Shown in pieces: positions 34,813 through 44,380 of a stretch of 64,000 nt of DNA. The first letter of the stretch is position 1. The number at the start of each line of letters is the position of its first letter. Both the position numbers and the translations under genes were made by a program. Origin of the DNA: PNAI01 sp035501735 (GTDB taxonomy: Bacteria > Pseudomonadota > Alphaproteobacteria > Rhizobiales > Xanthobacteraceae); assembly GCA_035501735.1 (NCBI GenBank), contig DATJVR010000064.1, forward strand, positions 62,001 through 126,000. Direction: 5' to 3'. The notes beneath the pieces are model-generated. The model worked only from the letters and a program-made list of their open reading frames with translations. It ran no database searches and had not been told where the DNA came from.

Positions 34813-35481
34813 TTAACCCGCGCGCGGAACGCTCGGCACGTCTTCCTCGACCCATTCCTCATGTTCATCATCATCGTGATGCGAAAAGTCACGATGCGGA
34901 TCGATCAACTCACCGCGCAACAGAGCGAGGGGAGCCTTGTGGTAGAGCTTGATGTCGTTGAAGGGGTCGGTCAGGATTTTCGTTGCCCAAACCAGCCCGG
35001 TCTGAACGTCTTTGATGAAAAACAGGTGGATCGTTCGGAACAGTAATCCGCCGATGCCGACGGCGAGCCAAATTTGAGCGACATGACGGATGAATTCGGC
35101 CAGACCTGCATGAGGCGCAAAAATGCCAAACAAGGTGGGGTCGAGACAGAGCACCAACGGAGACAACGCCCAGATCGACAGCAGCACGACCTTGCGCCGT
35201 AAGTTGTAGCCGACTTTGATTTCTTCCTTGTACTCGTGCGTCGCCTCGTTCACGGCGTCGTAGCCTTTCGGCTCGAAAAAGAAGTGACCGATCTGCCGGC
35301 TGGTCATTGCCAATAGCCAGCCGACCAACGCTGAGACGGCCGGATCCTTGAACACCATGACGTAGGCGAAAAGAAAACTGATGGCGCTCACAAAATGAAG
35401 CGACTGATTGATGCGGCTGTGATGATAGTAGCGGTGATCGTCCCATCGCTGAATTCTTAGCGCTTCGTTAAAGGTGGTCAT
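34813..35481 (-). CDS. Mpo1/YGL010w-like (DUF962-type) membrane protein
   Basis: A 222-residue membrane protein with about four helices. HHSRINQSLHFV near the N-terminus and SRQIGHFFFEPKGYD after the second helix place histidines as in Mpo1, the yeast Fe2+-dependent dioxygenase that shortens 2-hydroxy fatty acids from phytosphingosine. The C-terminus is acidic and His-rich (HHDDDEHEEWVEED). The similarity is by motif only. The neighbouring phospholipid genes fit a lipid-modifying role. It starts 79 bases downstream of the methyltransferase stop on the same strand. Confidence 0.6.
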   Translation of the reverse strand: MTTFNEALRIQRWDDHRYYHHSRINQSLHFVSAISFLFAYVMVFKDPAVSALVGWLLAMTSRQIGHFFFEPKGYDAVNEATHEYKEEIKVGYNLRRKVVLLSIWALSPLVLCLDPTLFGIFAPHAGLAEFIRHVAQIWLAVGIGGLLFRTIHLFFIKDVQTGLVWATKILTDPFNDIKLYHKAPLALLRGELIDPHRDFSHHDDDEHEEWVEEDVPSVPRAG

Positions 35482-35560
35482 TGGATTCCCGCTCGTGAGT
35501 GTGATCGCCGGTCATATGGCGATTCGATGAAGGCGATGTGACAGAGCGACAAGACATGGA

Positions 35561-36253
35561 TCAAACCGCTTCGCGGACTCGCAGGTCGCTCCTACGTTCG
35601 ACGGCAAGACCATCGTCTTTGACAAAGCGTATCAGAGAGAAATGACCGAACGGCGGAACAGCGCGACGCTCGACCAGTCGCATCCCGTGGACCCGTTCGG
35701 CCCAGCGCGCATAGCGCTCAAATGAGAATTCCGTTCGCCAGCCAAGCTTGCGAGCCGCCGGCGCGAACCAGTGCTCGAGCGCGCGGCGCAGCCCGGCTTC
35801 CGCCCCTACACGGCTCACCAGAACGATTTCGCCGCGCGGCCGCAATACGCGAGCGAATTCGTCGAGCGTCGCTTCCGGGTTAGGCACCGTCGTGATGACG
35901 TATTGCGCAACGACCACGTCGAACGACGCATCGGGAAAATCGAGCCTCTCGGCGTCCATCACCCAGAGCCCCTCGACGTTGGTCAATCCGAATTCGGTGA
36001 CCCGTTCGCGTGCTTTTTGTAGCATGGGCTCCGAAATATCGACCCCGCAGAGACGGCTGCTTCGCGAATAGATCGGAAGCGAAATTCCAGTACCGACCCC
36101 GACTTCGAGGATTCGACCGCCGACGCGCTCGGCGGCCGCGATCGCCGCATGCCGGCCGCGCTCGAACACCGCACCGAACACAAGGTCGTATATCGGCGCC
36201 CAGCGCGCATAGGCTTTTACGATGGTCTCATGATCGAGTTCAGCGTGGTTCAT
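35561..36253 (-). CDS. SAM-dependent methyltransferase, PmtA-like
   Basis: A 230-residue class I methyltransferase. Motif I is ILEVGVGTGISLPIY (about residues 48-62). The acidic ribose-binding residue is in CGVDISEPML, followed by MDAERLDFPDASFDVVVAQYVI and FARVLRPRGEIVLVSR. The VGVGTGISL form and the overall length fit bacterial phosphatidylethanolamine N-methyltransferases of the PmtA group. These convert PE to PC, which fits psd close by. A ubiquinone-type or other small-molecule methyltransferase cannot be excluded. Confidence 0.75.
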   Translation of the reverse strand: MNHAELDHETIVKAYARWAPIYDLVFGAVFERGRHAAIAAAERVGGRILEVGVGTGISLPIYSRSSRLCGVDISEPMLQKARERVTEFGLTNVEGLWVMDAERLDFPDASFDVVVAQYVITTVPNPEATLDEFARVLRPRGEIVLVSRVGAEAGLRRALEHWFAPAARKLGWRTEFSFERYARWAERVHGMRLVERRAVPPFGHFSLIRFVKDDGLAVERRSDLRVREAV

Positions 36254-36299
36254 TCCTTTACCCTTTCGTTGGCATTGTTTTTATCGCTCAGACCACAAA

Positions 36300-37352
36300 T
36301 CAGGCGAGCGCTGGTGCCCGCACCGTTCCACGGTCGATATGGTGATCGAACGGAACTGCGACTTTCTCGACGTGACCGATGAATTGCCGTGCGCTCACGT
36401 CCCACGAACGGCTCAGCGCAAATTCGCGGCAAGCTTCACGCGAAACCCGAAGCGCTCCGAGACAGGCAACCCGCAGGTCTTCGTTCAAGACCCCGATCGT
36501 CTGGTTGCCGATCACATCCTTGGGTCCCGTGACCGGATAGGCTGCAATCGGTACGCCGCTGGCGAGCGCTTCCAGTTGCACGACGCCGAAAGTATCGGTG
36601 CGACTGGGAAATACGAACACGTCGGCCGCCGCCAGATGGGACGCAAGCAATCCATTTTCCATCTGACCGAGAAACTTCACCTCCGGGTACCGATTCTTCA
36701 ACTCCTCCTGTTGCGGACCCTTTCCGATCACGACCTTTGTTCCGGGCAGATCGAGCGAAAGGAACGCGTCGAGGTTCTTCTCGATTGCGACCCTTCCGAC
36801 GCAAATGAAGATCGGTCGCGGCCAATCGATCTCAACGGCGCGATTGGGAGAAAAAAGATCGGTATCCACCCCACGGGTCCACATGCCGAGATTTGCAAAC
36901 CCGCGCTGCCCAAGCTCTGTCATGAGTGAAGGGGTTGCGACCATCGTGACCTTGGCTGCCGCGTGGAAGCGCCGCAAAGCCGCATAAGTCCAGCGTTCGG
37001 GAATGGGAGCACGCGCCGAGATGTATTCGGGAAACCGCGTCGTGTAGCTGGTCGTGAATGCCCGTTTATTGGATCGACAATAGGCCCGCACCATGTGTCC
37101 GATCGGCCCTTCGGTCGCCACGTGAATTGCGTCCGGATTGGCATCCGCAATACGCTGAGCGATCTTGCGTCGGCTTGGCAGCGCCAATCGCAAACCCGGA
37201 TAAGTTGGCACGGGAATCGACGGAAATCCTTCGGGCGACAGGAATTCGATGTTGACGCCGAGTTTGCTGGCCGCGCGTGCAACCGAGGTCAGTGTACGCA
37301 CGACGCCATTGACTTGCGGGTACCAGGCGTCAGTGGCGATGAGAACCCGCAT
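36300..37352 (-). CDS. Glycosyltransferase family 4 protein
   Basis: A 350-residue GT-B glycosyltransferase. The N-domain has IATDAWYPQVNGVVRTL and PEGFPSIPVPTYPGLRLALP, and the C-domain FICVGRVAIEKNLDAFL and the nucleotide-sugar motif FPSRTDTFGVVQLEALASGVPIAAYPV with the catalytic-site Glu pair (E-x7-E region). It is closest in pattern to GT4 enzymes that glycosylate diacylglycerol or mannosylate lipids (MgtA/SqdX-like). Its place between a PmtA-like gene and a YbhN-type membrane protein supports glycolipid synthesis. An alternative ATG lies three bases upstream. Confidence 0.82.
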   Translation of the reverse strand: MRVLIATDAWYPQVNGVVRTLTSVARAASKLGVNIEFLSPEGFPSIPVPTYPGLRLALPSRRKIAQRIADANPDAIHVATEGPIGHMVRAYCRSNKRAFTTSYTTRFPEYISARAPIPERWTYAALRRFHAAAKVTMVATPSLMTELGQRGFANLGMWTRGVDTDLFSPNRAVEIDWPRPIFICVGRVAIEKNLDAFLSLDLPGTKVVIGKGPQQEELKNRYPEVKFLGQMENGLLASHLAAADVFVFPSRTDTFGVVQLEALASGVPIAAYPVTGPKDVIGNQTIGVLNEDLRVACLGALRVSREACREFALSRSWDVSARQFIGHVEKVAVPFDHHIDRGTVRAPALA

Positions 37353-37597
37353 CAAGTCGCTCGCTCGAGCAGTCTTGGTCGTTGCCGAATCACCTGCAGC
37401 AACGATTGCAATTTAATATCTCAATCGTATGACGCTTCGATGATTGGGCGCTCGGCCGTTGGCCGACACCGTCCCACGCAAACCGGATTCACATCGGCAA
37501 ACGTAACAAGGATGTTACGGACAAGTGCGACATTGCAGAATCGAATCACTCATGACGCCTAGGTCATGATGTGTTGGGTGCACAACGCCAGGAATTC

Positions 37598-38611
37598 ATG
37601 CCAGAGCCCACGTGCGCCACGACGCGGCCTGCCTTTCGCAAATGGAGTTTGAATTGGGTCAGCATGGCGTTCAGCATGCTGATCATTGCAATAGCCGGCA
37701 TCACGCTCCTTCAATTGATACGCGACATCGAAATCGAGAAAGTCTTCGCTGCACTCGATAGCCTCAGCAGGAAAAAGATTCTGGTTGCGGCAGGCTTCAT
37801 TGTCGCCAGCTATGTCACCCTGTCGTTCTATGATTTTTTCGCCTTGCGCGCGATCGGCAAAAGCGAAGTCCCTTTTCGGATAGCAGCCCTCGCCGGATTT
37901 ACCAGCTACACCATCGGCCATAATCTCGGCGCGACCGTGTTGACCGGCGGAGTGATCCGTTTCCGGATTTATTCGGCTTGGGACTTGCGCGTCATCGACG
38001 TCGCCAAAATCGCGTTCGTTACAGGACTGACGTTCTGGCTTGGCAATGCGTCGGTGCTCGGATTCGGCATGACCTATGCGCCAGAAGCTGCAAGTGCCGT
38101 CAACCAAGTGCCGGCGTGGATCAACCGGCTCATCGGTCTGGCCTGCTTGACGGGTATCGGATTCTATTTGCTGTGGTTGCTGCCATGCCAACGCGTTCTC
38201 GGGCGATCCGATTGGCGTATCGTCCTGCCGAGCGCGCGGTTGACCCTGCTCCAGATCGGGATTGGCGTGATAGATCTCGTTCTTGTGGGGAACGCGATGT
38301 ACGTGTTGCTTCCCGCGGTACCGACGATCGATTTTATCCCGTTACTCGTCATCTTCGTTTTCGCGACGCTGCTTGGATTCTTGAGCCATGCCCCGGGCAG
38401 CCTGGGCGTCATTGAAGCCGCGATGCTGCTCGGGCTTCGACAATTTCAAAAGGAAGACCTCTTGGCTTCGCTGTTGATGTTCCGGTTTCTGTATTTCGTC
38501 ATACCGTTGTTCATTGCCGCAACCATCCTGGGATTGCGTGAGTTTTGGGTGGGCATGAAACCCAGTGGTGATCGCGTCGGTTTTGACGAAAGGAGACCTC
38601 CTGTACCCTGA
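37598..38611 (+). CDS. YbhN/LPG-synthase-type (UPF0104) membrane protein
   Basis: A 337-residue protein with about eight membrane helices, of the UPF0104 family that includes the flippase half of lysylphosphatidylglycerol synthases. Family blocks are FTSYTIGHNLGATVLTGGVIRFRIY and LGFLSHAPGSLGVIEAAMLLGL. The catalytic tRNA-dependent domain of MprF is absent, so it may move or bind a lipid rather than make it. The ATG at 37598 has AGGA upstream; a GTG at 37571 is the longest reading. It is divergent from the glycosyltransferase gene. Confidence 0.8.
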   Translation: MPEPTCATTRPAFRKWSLNWVSMAFSMLIIAIAGITLLQLIRDIEIEKVFAALDSLSRKKILVAAGFIVASYVTLSFYDFFALRAIGKSEVPFRIAALAGFTSYTIGHNLGATVLTGGVIRFRIYSAWDLRVIDVAKIAFVTGLTFWLGNASVLGFGMTYAPEAASAVNQVPAWINRLIGLACLTGIGFYLLWLLPCQRVLGRSDWRIVLPSARLTLLQIGIGVIDLVLVGNAMYVLLPAVPTIDFIPLLVIFVFATLLGFLSHAPGSLGVIEAAMLLGLRQFQKEDLLASLLMFRFLYFVIPLFIAATILGLREFWVGMKPSGDRVGFDERRPPVP

Positions 38612-38632
38612 TGAACACTCCTGAAATCAGGT

Positions 38633-38646
38633 TTGATTTAGCGCAA
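38633..38646 (+). promoter_or_regulatory. FixK box upstream of usp gene
   Basis: TTGATTTAGCGCAA fits TTGA-N6-GCAA, the variant accepted by rhizobial FixK2. It is centred 107 bases before the ATG of the Usp gene at 38747 and just after the YbhN-type gene. Confidence 0.65.
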
Positions 38647-38746
38647 AGCGCCGTCCCATGAGTTCAAGTATCGAAAAATAAAATATGGTCCATCGATACG
38701 ATATTCTGCGCACTGACGAACTCGCAATTTAAAGCTGATCAAGACA

Positions 38747-39175
38747 ATGCAGAAAATTCTTGTGGCGACTGATGGATCGCGTGGAGCGAATCGAGCTGTT
38801 ATAGCCGCGGCTCAGCTGGCAAAGGCGACTGGTGCCGAGCTTTCCATTCTGACGGTTGGTGACAATTATTCAAATCAGAACCTGAGGCAGTTGATACGCG
38901 GGGAGGGTGATATCGGCGAGGCGCTCGAACTGCTCTCCAATCAAATCCTCGACCAGGCGAGAAAGCGGGCAGCGCGCATCGGTGCGGCTAACATCAAGCT
39001 GCGGGCAAGCTGGGGCGACGCCGCCAAAGTGATCATCGAGACTGCGCAACGCGAAGACGTGGATGTAATCGTGATTGGCCGGCGCGGTCGCGGCCGCCTT
39101 GCCGGTTTACTTCTCGGCAGCGTCTCACAGAAGATCGCAAGTCTTGCCCCCTGTAGGGTCATGATTGTTCCCTGA
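38747..39175 (+). CDS. Single-domain universal stress protein
   Basis: A 142-residue UspA-fold protein. ILVATDGSRGANRAV is the first strand with the ATP-contact Asp. VIVIGRRGRGRLAGLLLGSVSQKIASLAPCRVMIVP is the nucleotide-binding end, with the G-x2-G-x9-G-S form found in ATP-binding Usps. It has its own promoter region with a FixK box. It would act in the cytoplasm in survival under oxygen or energy limitation. No cotranscribed partner; the exporter operon downstream has a separate FixK site. Confidence 0.9.
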   Translation: MQKILVATDGSRGANRAVIAAAQLAKATGAELSILTVGDNYSNQNLRQLIRGEGDIGEALELLSNQILDQARKRAARIGAANIKLRASWGDAAKVIIETAQREDVDVIVIGRRGRGRLAGLLLGSVSQKIASLAPCRVMIVP

Positions 39176-39259
39176 ATTTTAGGCTAACCTGATCCGGCAA
39201 CGACAGCGCCAGTGCTTGTCGCGTTCTCGCATGCCAGCGGGGTCGCTCAGTCGCCTAAG

Positions 39260-39273
39260 TTGAGGAATATCAA
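39260..39273 (+). promoter_or_regulatory. FixK box upstream of ABC exporter operon
   Basis: TTGAGGAATATCAA fits TTGA-N6-TCAA. It is centred about 79 bases before the ATG of the HlyD-type gene at 39346. Confidence 0.65.
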
Positions 39274-39345
39274 TATCGTTCCACAATCATTCGAATAGTT
39301 TCCGGCAGGTCGACGGTGTTCGACGGAAATAAGGCAGTCCATCCG

Positions 39346-40464
39346 ATGGCCGACCAGAATCCCGAACCACACACTGCGCTCCCGCCGGTCAGCACGACGG
39401 AAACAGGCAGTGATGTGCAACAAAACGTTGTGCCCACGCCTACGGCCAACCTTCCGGCAGCGCCGGTGCGGCCGGCAAGATCGCAGGTTTGGCGGAGAGC
39501 CGGGTATTTGCTCTTGGTGTTGGTTGTCGGCGCTGCTGCCGGCATCTATTGGCTGAAGCATTCCGCTTCCACCTTGCCGGCAGGGATTGTCTCGGGAAAT
39601 GGCCGTGTCGAAGCGGACGAAATAGACATCGCCACCAAGTTCTCCGGCCGAGTTTCCGAGCTTCTTGTCGATGAGGGCAGTCCTGTCACTGCCGGACAAA
39701 CCGTCGCGCGCATGGATACGCGCGACCTCCAAGCATCGCTGCAGAAGGCTCAGGCTCAGGTGAAGCAGGCACAACGCGCTGTCGACGAAGCGCGCGCCAA
39801 TGTCGAGCAGCAGCGAGCGCAGCTCACATTGGCACAACAGGAATTAACGCGCACGCAAAGCCTTCTAAATAATGGATATGCAACACGCGAGCTTTTTGAT
39901 CAGCGCCAGCAACAGGTCACCAGCGCGACGGCTGCGCTCAACGCAGCGAATGCACGTGCGGAACAGGCCGGGCATGCACTTGATGCCGCAAACCACGATG
40001 TCGATCTGCTGCAAGTCAACATTGCGGACAACACTCTCGTTGCCCCACGTAATGGTCGTATCCAATATCGCATTGCCAACATCGGTGAAGTGTTACCGTC
40101 CGGCGGCAAGGTCTTCACCATGCTGGATCTGGCGAGCGTCTACATGGACATCTATCTGCCGACGGCGGACACGGGGAAGACCAAGATCGGCGACAGCGCC
40201 CGTATCATCCTCGATGCGTATCCGAATATCGCCATACCGGCCAAGGTTTCCTTTATCTCCGACCAAGCGCAGTTTACGCCGAAGGCAGTTGAGACAAAAA
40301 GCGAGCGCGACAAACTGATGTTCCGTGTCCGTGTCCGGGTCGACCCCGAAGTGTTGAGCGCGCATCGCGATGCGGTGAAGAGTGGAGTCCCAGGTGTCGC
40401 CTACGTGCAGCTTGATCCGAAGGTCGCCTGGCCCGACTGGCTGAAAGCCCCAACCGCACGATGA
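39346..40464 (+). CDS. HlyD-family membrane fusion protein of an ABC exporter
   Basis: A 372-residue periplasmic adaptor. A Pro/Thr-rich cytoplasmic start is followed by one membrane helix (about residues 53-70), a biotinyl-lipoyl-like domain (GNGRVEADEIDIATKFSGRVSELLVDEG), a long coiled coil rich in Gln and Ala (about 125-225), and the second half of the lipoyl domain (LVAPRNGRIQYRIANIGEVL). It overlaps the ABC fusion gene by four bases and belongs to the YhiI/RbbA/YhhJ-type set. A GTG start at 39316 is an alternative. Confidence 0.88.
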   Translation: MADQNPEPHTALPPVSTTETGSDVQQNVVPTPTANLPAAPVRPARSQVWRRAGYLLLVLVVGAAAGIYWLKHSASTLPAGIVSGNGRVEADEIDIATKFSGRVSELLVDEGSPVTAGQTVARMDTRDLQASLQKAQAQVKQAQRAVDEARANVEQQRAQLTLAQQELTRTQSLLNNGYATRELFDQRQQQVTSATAALNAANARAEQAGHALDAANHDVDLLQVNIADNTLVAPRNGRIQYRIANIGEVLPSGGKVFTMLDLASVYMDIYLPTADTGKTKIGDSARIILDAYPNIAIPAKVSFISDQAQFTPKAVETKSERDKLMFRVRVRVDPEVLSAHRDAVKSGVPGVAYVQLDPKVAWPDWLKAPTAR

Positions 40465-43199
40465 AGGGCAACGAGAATCCTGTTGTGCGTTTTACCGGGG
40501 TGTCTCACCGCTATGGCACTGTACTCGCCCTCGACAATGTGACTGCTGATATCCCGGCCGGCGCCATGGTTGGCTTCATCGGCCCGGATGGCGTCGGCAA
40601 ATCGACGCTGCTTGGCCTTATCGCGGGCGCACGACGCCTCCAGAGCGGTCAGGTTTTCGCCCTTGGTGGCGATATGGCGGACGGCGTGCACCGCCGGGCC
40701 GTGTGCCCGCGCATCGCCTATATGCCGCAGGGCCTTGGACGCAACCTCTATGCTGACCTCACCGTGCGCGAGAATATCGAATTCTTCGCCCGTTTGTTCG
40801 AGCAATCGCGTGCAGAACGCAACCGGCGTATCGCGGAACTTCTCGACAGAACGGGCCTTAGCCCCTTTCCCGATCGCCAGGCAAAAAATCTATCCGGTGG
40901 AATGCGGCAAAAGCTTGGACTTTGCTGCGCGCTGATCCACGATCCGGATTTTCTCATTCTCGATGAGCCCACCACCGGGATCGATCCGCTCTCACGTCGC
41001 CAATTTTGGGACCTGATCGATCGCATGCGAGCGCGTCGACCGGGGATGAGCGTTTTGGTTGCGACAGCCTATATGGAAGAAGCCGAACGCTTCGACTGGC
41101 TTCTCGCCATGAATGCCGGGCACATTCTTGCCGTCGGGTCGCCGGACGATCTCAGGAAGCAAACTCATTCGACGAGCATCGAAGAGGCTTTCATCGCACT
41201 GCTACCGGAAGAGCTGCGCGCAGGCCATCAGAGGCTACGAGTTTCTCCACGCATGATCGACGACAGCGAGCCGGTCATCGTGGCGCACAATCTGACGCGA
41301 CATTTCGGCGATTTTATTGCCGTGAATGGCGTGAACTTCACGATCGAGCGCGGCGAAATCTTCGGCTTCGTCGGCTCGAATGGTTGCGGGAAGACAACGA
41401 CCATGAAAATGCTGACTGGCTTGTTGCCGGCCAGCGCAGGCGAGGCCTTGTTATTTGGACGGCCCATAGATACCGCCAACATGCATTCCCGCTATCGTGT
41501 CGGCTACATGTCGCAATCGTTCTCCCTCTATACCGAACTGACTGTGCGGCAGAATCTCAAATTACATGCTCAGCTTTTTCACTTGCCACAAGTGAAGATC
41601 GACCAGCGCATCGCCCACCTCGCCAAGCAGTTCGGATTGGAACCCTATCTCGATGATGAGGCGGCAGCGCTTCCCTTGGGCATCCGGCAACGGCTCTCCC
41701 TTGCCGTGGCCATCGTGCATGAGCCCGAATTGCTGATCTTGGATGAACCGACTTCGGGTGTCGATCCGTTGGCGCGCGATCATTTCTGGGAGTTGCTGAT
41801 TGATTTATCGCGCAATCAGGGCGTCACCATCTTCGTATCGACCCATTTCATGAACGAGGCTGAGCGGTGCGACCGGATTTCACTGATGGACTCCGGCCGC
41901 GTGTTGGCAACGGACGCGCCAGCGGCGCTGATAAAGAGTTGCAACGCGCGAAATCTCGAGGAAGCCTTCATCAAGTATCTTGAGAAGGAACGCGGCGAAG
42001 AACAGCGGGCCGTCGGGACGCTTGTCGAGGCACAAATTTCAACCGTGTCGGCAAAGGCTCGGACAATCGCCCGCTTCAGCGGGCGCCGCCTGCTGGCCTA
42101 CGCCATCCGCGAGTCGCTCGAACTTTTGCGCGATCCCATCCGCCTCGGATTTGCGCTCGGCGGTTCGGCATTGCTCATGCTGATCTTTGGTTTCGGCATT
42201 TCCACCGACGTCAACAGCCTGTCGTTCGCCGTGCTCGACCACGACCACTCGCCGGAAAGCCGTGCCTATATCGCGGAGTTCACCGGCTCGCCCTACTTTA
42301 TCGAGAAAGCTCCGGTCGCCACTTACGATGAAGTGGAGCGCCGGCTCAAGGCCGGTGAGGTCAGGGCAATCATCGAAATTCCGCCGAACTTTGGCCGCGA
42401 CATGAAAAGCGGCCGCCCTGCTACGGTCGGCGCATGGATCGATGGAGCGATGCCGTTCCGAGCGGAAACCATACGCGGTTATATCCAGGGCACCCACAGC
42501 CAGTTCGTCGCCGAGCGCGAGGCGCTCGGGCAAATCAAAGCCGCCGCTCTGCCCGCCGCGACAATCGAAACCCGGTTCCGCTACAATCAGGACTTCGAGA
42601 GCATCTATGCAATGGTGCCTTCCTCCATTTCGATCCTGCTCGCATTGATTCCGGCGATCCTGATGGCGCTGGCGGTGGTGCGCGAAAAGGAGCTCGGCTC
42701 GATTACGAATCTGTATGTAACCCCGGTAACGCGAATCGAGTTTCTCCTGGGAAAGCAGCTTCCGTATATCGCGTTAGCAATGGCCAACTTTGCCTTGATG
42801 TTTCTGATGTCGATTTTCATTTTCCGCGTGCCGCTCAAAGGAAGCTTCGTCGCGCTCGCTCTCGGCACCCTCCTCTATGTCACCACGACAACCGCCTACG
42901 GCATGGTGATATCCGCGTTCACGCGCACGCAAATCGCCGCGCTGTTCGGCACGGCTATTCTCACCATGCTGCCGGCAACCCAGTTTTCCGGCCTGATGAC
43001 GCCGGTATCGTCGTTGTCGGGCACCGCCATCCTCATGGGCCGCGGCTTCCCGATGAGTTACTACCTGCCGATCAGTGTCGGCACATTTACCAAGGGACTC
43101 GGCTTTCCGGAGCTCAGTGGATATTTGATTGGGCTTTGCATCTTTATTCCCGCACTGATCCTCTTGAATCTCGTCTTTCTACGGAAGCAGGAACGCTGA
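40461..43199 (+). CDS. ABC exporter with two ATPase domains fused to a permease (RbbA-like)
   Basis: A 912-residue fusion. ATPase domain 1 (about 8-240) has Walker A GPDGVGKST, signature LSGGMRQKLGL and Walker B FLILDEPTTG. ATPase domain 2 (about 270-510) has Walker A GSNGCGKTT and Walker B LLILDEPTSG, but its signature reads LPLGIRQRLSL instead of LSGG. The C-terminal ABC2 permease domain (about 550-912) has six helices and a large periplasmic loop. It works with the HlyD protein before and the ABC2 permease after it. The E. coli homologue RbbA is also reported at ribosomes; the substrate is unknown. Confidence 0.92.
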   Translation: MKGNENPVVRFTGVSHRYGTVLALDNVTADIPAGAMVGFIGPDGVGKSTLLGLIAGARRLQSGQVFALGGDMADGVHRRAVCPRIAYMPQGLGRNLYADLTVRENIEFFARLFEQSRAERNRRIAELLDRTGLSPFPDRQAKNLSGGMRQKLGLCCALIHDPDFLILDEPTTGIDPLSRRQFWDLIDRMRARRPGMSVLVATAYMEEAERFDWLLAMNAGHILAVGSPDDLRKQTHSTSIEEAFIALLPEELRAGHQRLRVSPRMIDDSEPVIVAHNLTRHFGDFIAVNGVNFTIERGEIFGFVGSNGCGKTTTMKMLTGLLPASAGEALLFGRPIDTANMHSRYRVGYMSQSFSLYTELTVRQNLKLHAQLFHLPQVKIDQRIAHLAKQFGLEPYLDDEAAALPLGIRQRLSLAVAIVHEPELLILDEPTSGVDPLARDHFWELLIDLSRNQGVTIFVSTHFMNEAERCDRISLMDSGRVLATDAPAALIKSCNARNLEEAFIKYLEKERGEEQRAVGTLVEAQISTVSAKARTIARFSGRRLLAYAIRESLELLRDPIRLGFALGGSALLMLIFGFGISTDVNSLSFAVLDHDHSPESRAYIAEFTGSPYFIEKAPVATYDEVERRLKAGEVRAIIEIPPNFGRDMKSGRPATVGAWIDGAMPFRAETIRGYIQGTHSQFVAEREALGQIKAAALPAATIETRFRYNQDFESIYAMVPSSISILLALIPAILMALAVVREKELGSITNLYVTPVTRIEFLLGKQLPYIALAMANFALMFLMSIFIFRVPLKGSFVALALGTLLYVTTTTAYGMVISAFTRTQIAALFGTAILTMLPATQFSGLMTPVSSLSGTAILMGRGFPMSYYLPISVGTFTKGLGFPELSGYLIGLCIFIPALILLNLVFLRKQER

Positions 43200-43209
43200 A
43201 GGACGACGC

Positions 43210-44334
43210 ATGCCCTCGTTGCGCAACATTCTATGGCTAGGGGTCAAGGAGCTGCACAGCTTTGCCCACGACTTCGTGCTGGTCGGTCTTGTGATCTGGG
43301 GTTTCTCGTTTGCGGTTTACAGCCAGGCGCAAAGCAGCTCACAGGAACTGCACAACGCGTCGATCGGCTATGTCGATGAGGACAATTCTGAACTGTCGCG
43401 GCGAATCCTGCATGCCTTTCTGCCGCCCTACTACAAGCTGCCGCAACCAGTGGCGGCAGGCGACGTCGACCAACTGATGAACAACGGAAAATTCACATTC
43501 ATCATCGATATCCCGCCAAACTTCCAGCGTGACGTCTTAGGCGGCCGACGCCCCGCAATACAAGTCAATGTCGACGCCACCGCCATGGTGCAAGCCGGGC
43601 TCGGCTCCGCCTACGCGCAGCAAATCATCACGACAGAAGTCAGCGACTTCATTGCTCGATCGCAAACCTCGGCGACTGCTCCTCTCAATCTCGACATCCA
43701 CATCGCATTCAATCCAAATGTCATTACGGCATGGTTCACCAGCGTGATGGGAATCATCGGCAACGTCACCATGCTCGCCATCATCATGGCGGGGGCCGCC
43801 GTGGTGCGCGAGCGCGAGCACGGCACCATGGATCATCTGCTGGTAATGCCGATAAGCCCGTTCGAGATTGCCATGTCGAAAGTGTGGGCCAATGCGCTGG
43901 TGATTACGCTAGCCGTGGGACTATCGCTGGCGATCGTTGTTCGCACGTTGCTCGGCATTCCGATCGCGGGATCGGTGCTGTTATTCATGGCCGGCACGGC
44001 CATTTATCTGTTCTTTGCAACGGCAGTCGGCATCTTTCTTGGCACCGTCGCCCGCTCGATGCCGCAACTCGGCTTGCTCATGATGCTGATCGTGTTGCCG
44101 ATGAACATGCTGTCCGGCAGCAATACGCCGCTGGAAAGCATGCCAAAATGGTTGGCGACAATCATGTTGGCTTCCCCGTCAACCCACTTTGTATCTTTCG
44201 CGCAGGCCATTCTTTACCGTGGCGCTGGATTCGACGTCGTCTGGCCGCAATTTCTCGCCGTCGCGCTGATCGGCGCAATATTTTTTGGACTGTCTCTCTT
44301 GCGATTTCGCCAAACCTCGACGCAATTGACTTAA
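43210..44334 (+). CDS. ABC-2 type permease (YhhJ-like)
   Basis: A 374-residue inner-membrane protein with one N-terminal helix (about 20-40), a periplasmic domain (45-175) and five more helices. AGAAVVREREHGTMDHLLVMPISPFEIAMSKVWANALV is the ABC2 coupling region. It resembles the permease half of the preceding fusion protein (PPNFQRDVLGGR against PPNFGRDMKSGR), so the two probably form the channel as a pseudo-dimer. It starts ten bases after the fusion gene and ends the operon. Confidence 0.9.
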   Translation: MPSLRNILWLGVKELHSFAHDFVLVGLVIWGFSFAVYSQAQSSSQELHNASIGYVDEDNSELSRRILHAFLPPYYKLPQPVAAGDVDQLMNNGKFTFIIDIPPNFQRDVLGGRRPAIQVNVDATAMVQAGLGSAYAQQIITTEVSDFIARSQTSATAPLNLDIHIAFNPNVITAWFTSVMGIIGNVTMLAIIMAGAAVVREREHGTMDHLLVMPISPFEIAMSKVWANALVITLAVGLSLAIVVRTLLGIPIAGSVLLFMAGTAIYLFFATAVGIFLGTVARSMPQLGLLMMLIVLPMNMLSGSNTPLESMPKWLATIMLASPSTHFVSFAQAILYRGAGFDVVWPQFLAVALIGAIFFGLSLLRFRQTSTQLT

Positions 44335-44380
44335 ACACGAGCGCTCGAACGAGCGATCTCGTATGGCTCAGGAACAGCAA

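Noticed and set aside
35541..35556. ATGGATCAAAC upstream of the methyltransferase end as a FixK half-site
   Set aside because: The left half-site TTGA is missing.
44335..44380. Hairpin GAGCGCTCGAACGAGCG between arcC and the exporter permease
   Set aside because: Stem alternatives are short and not followed by a T-run on either strand, so no terminator is claimed.
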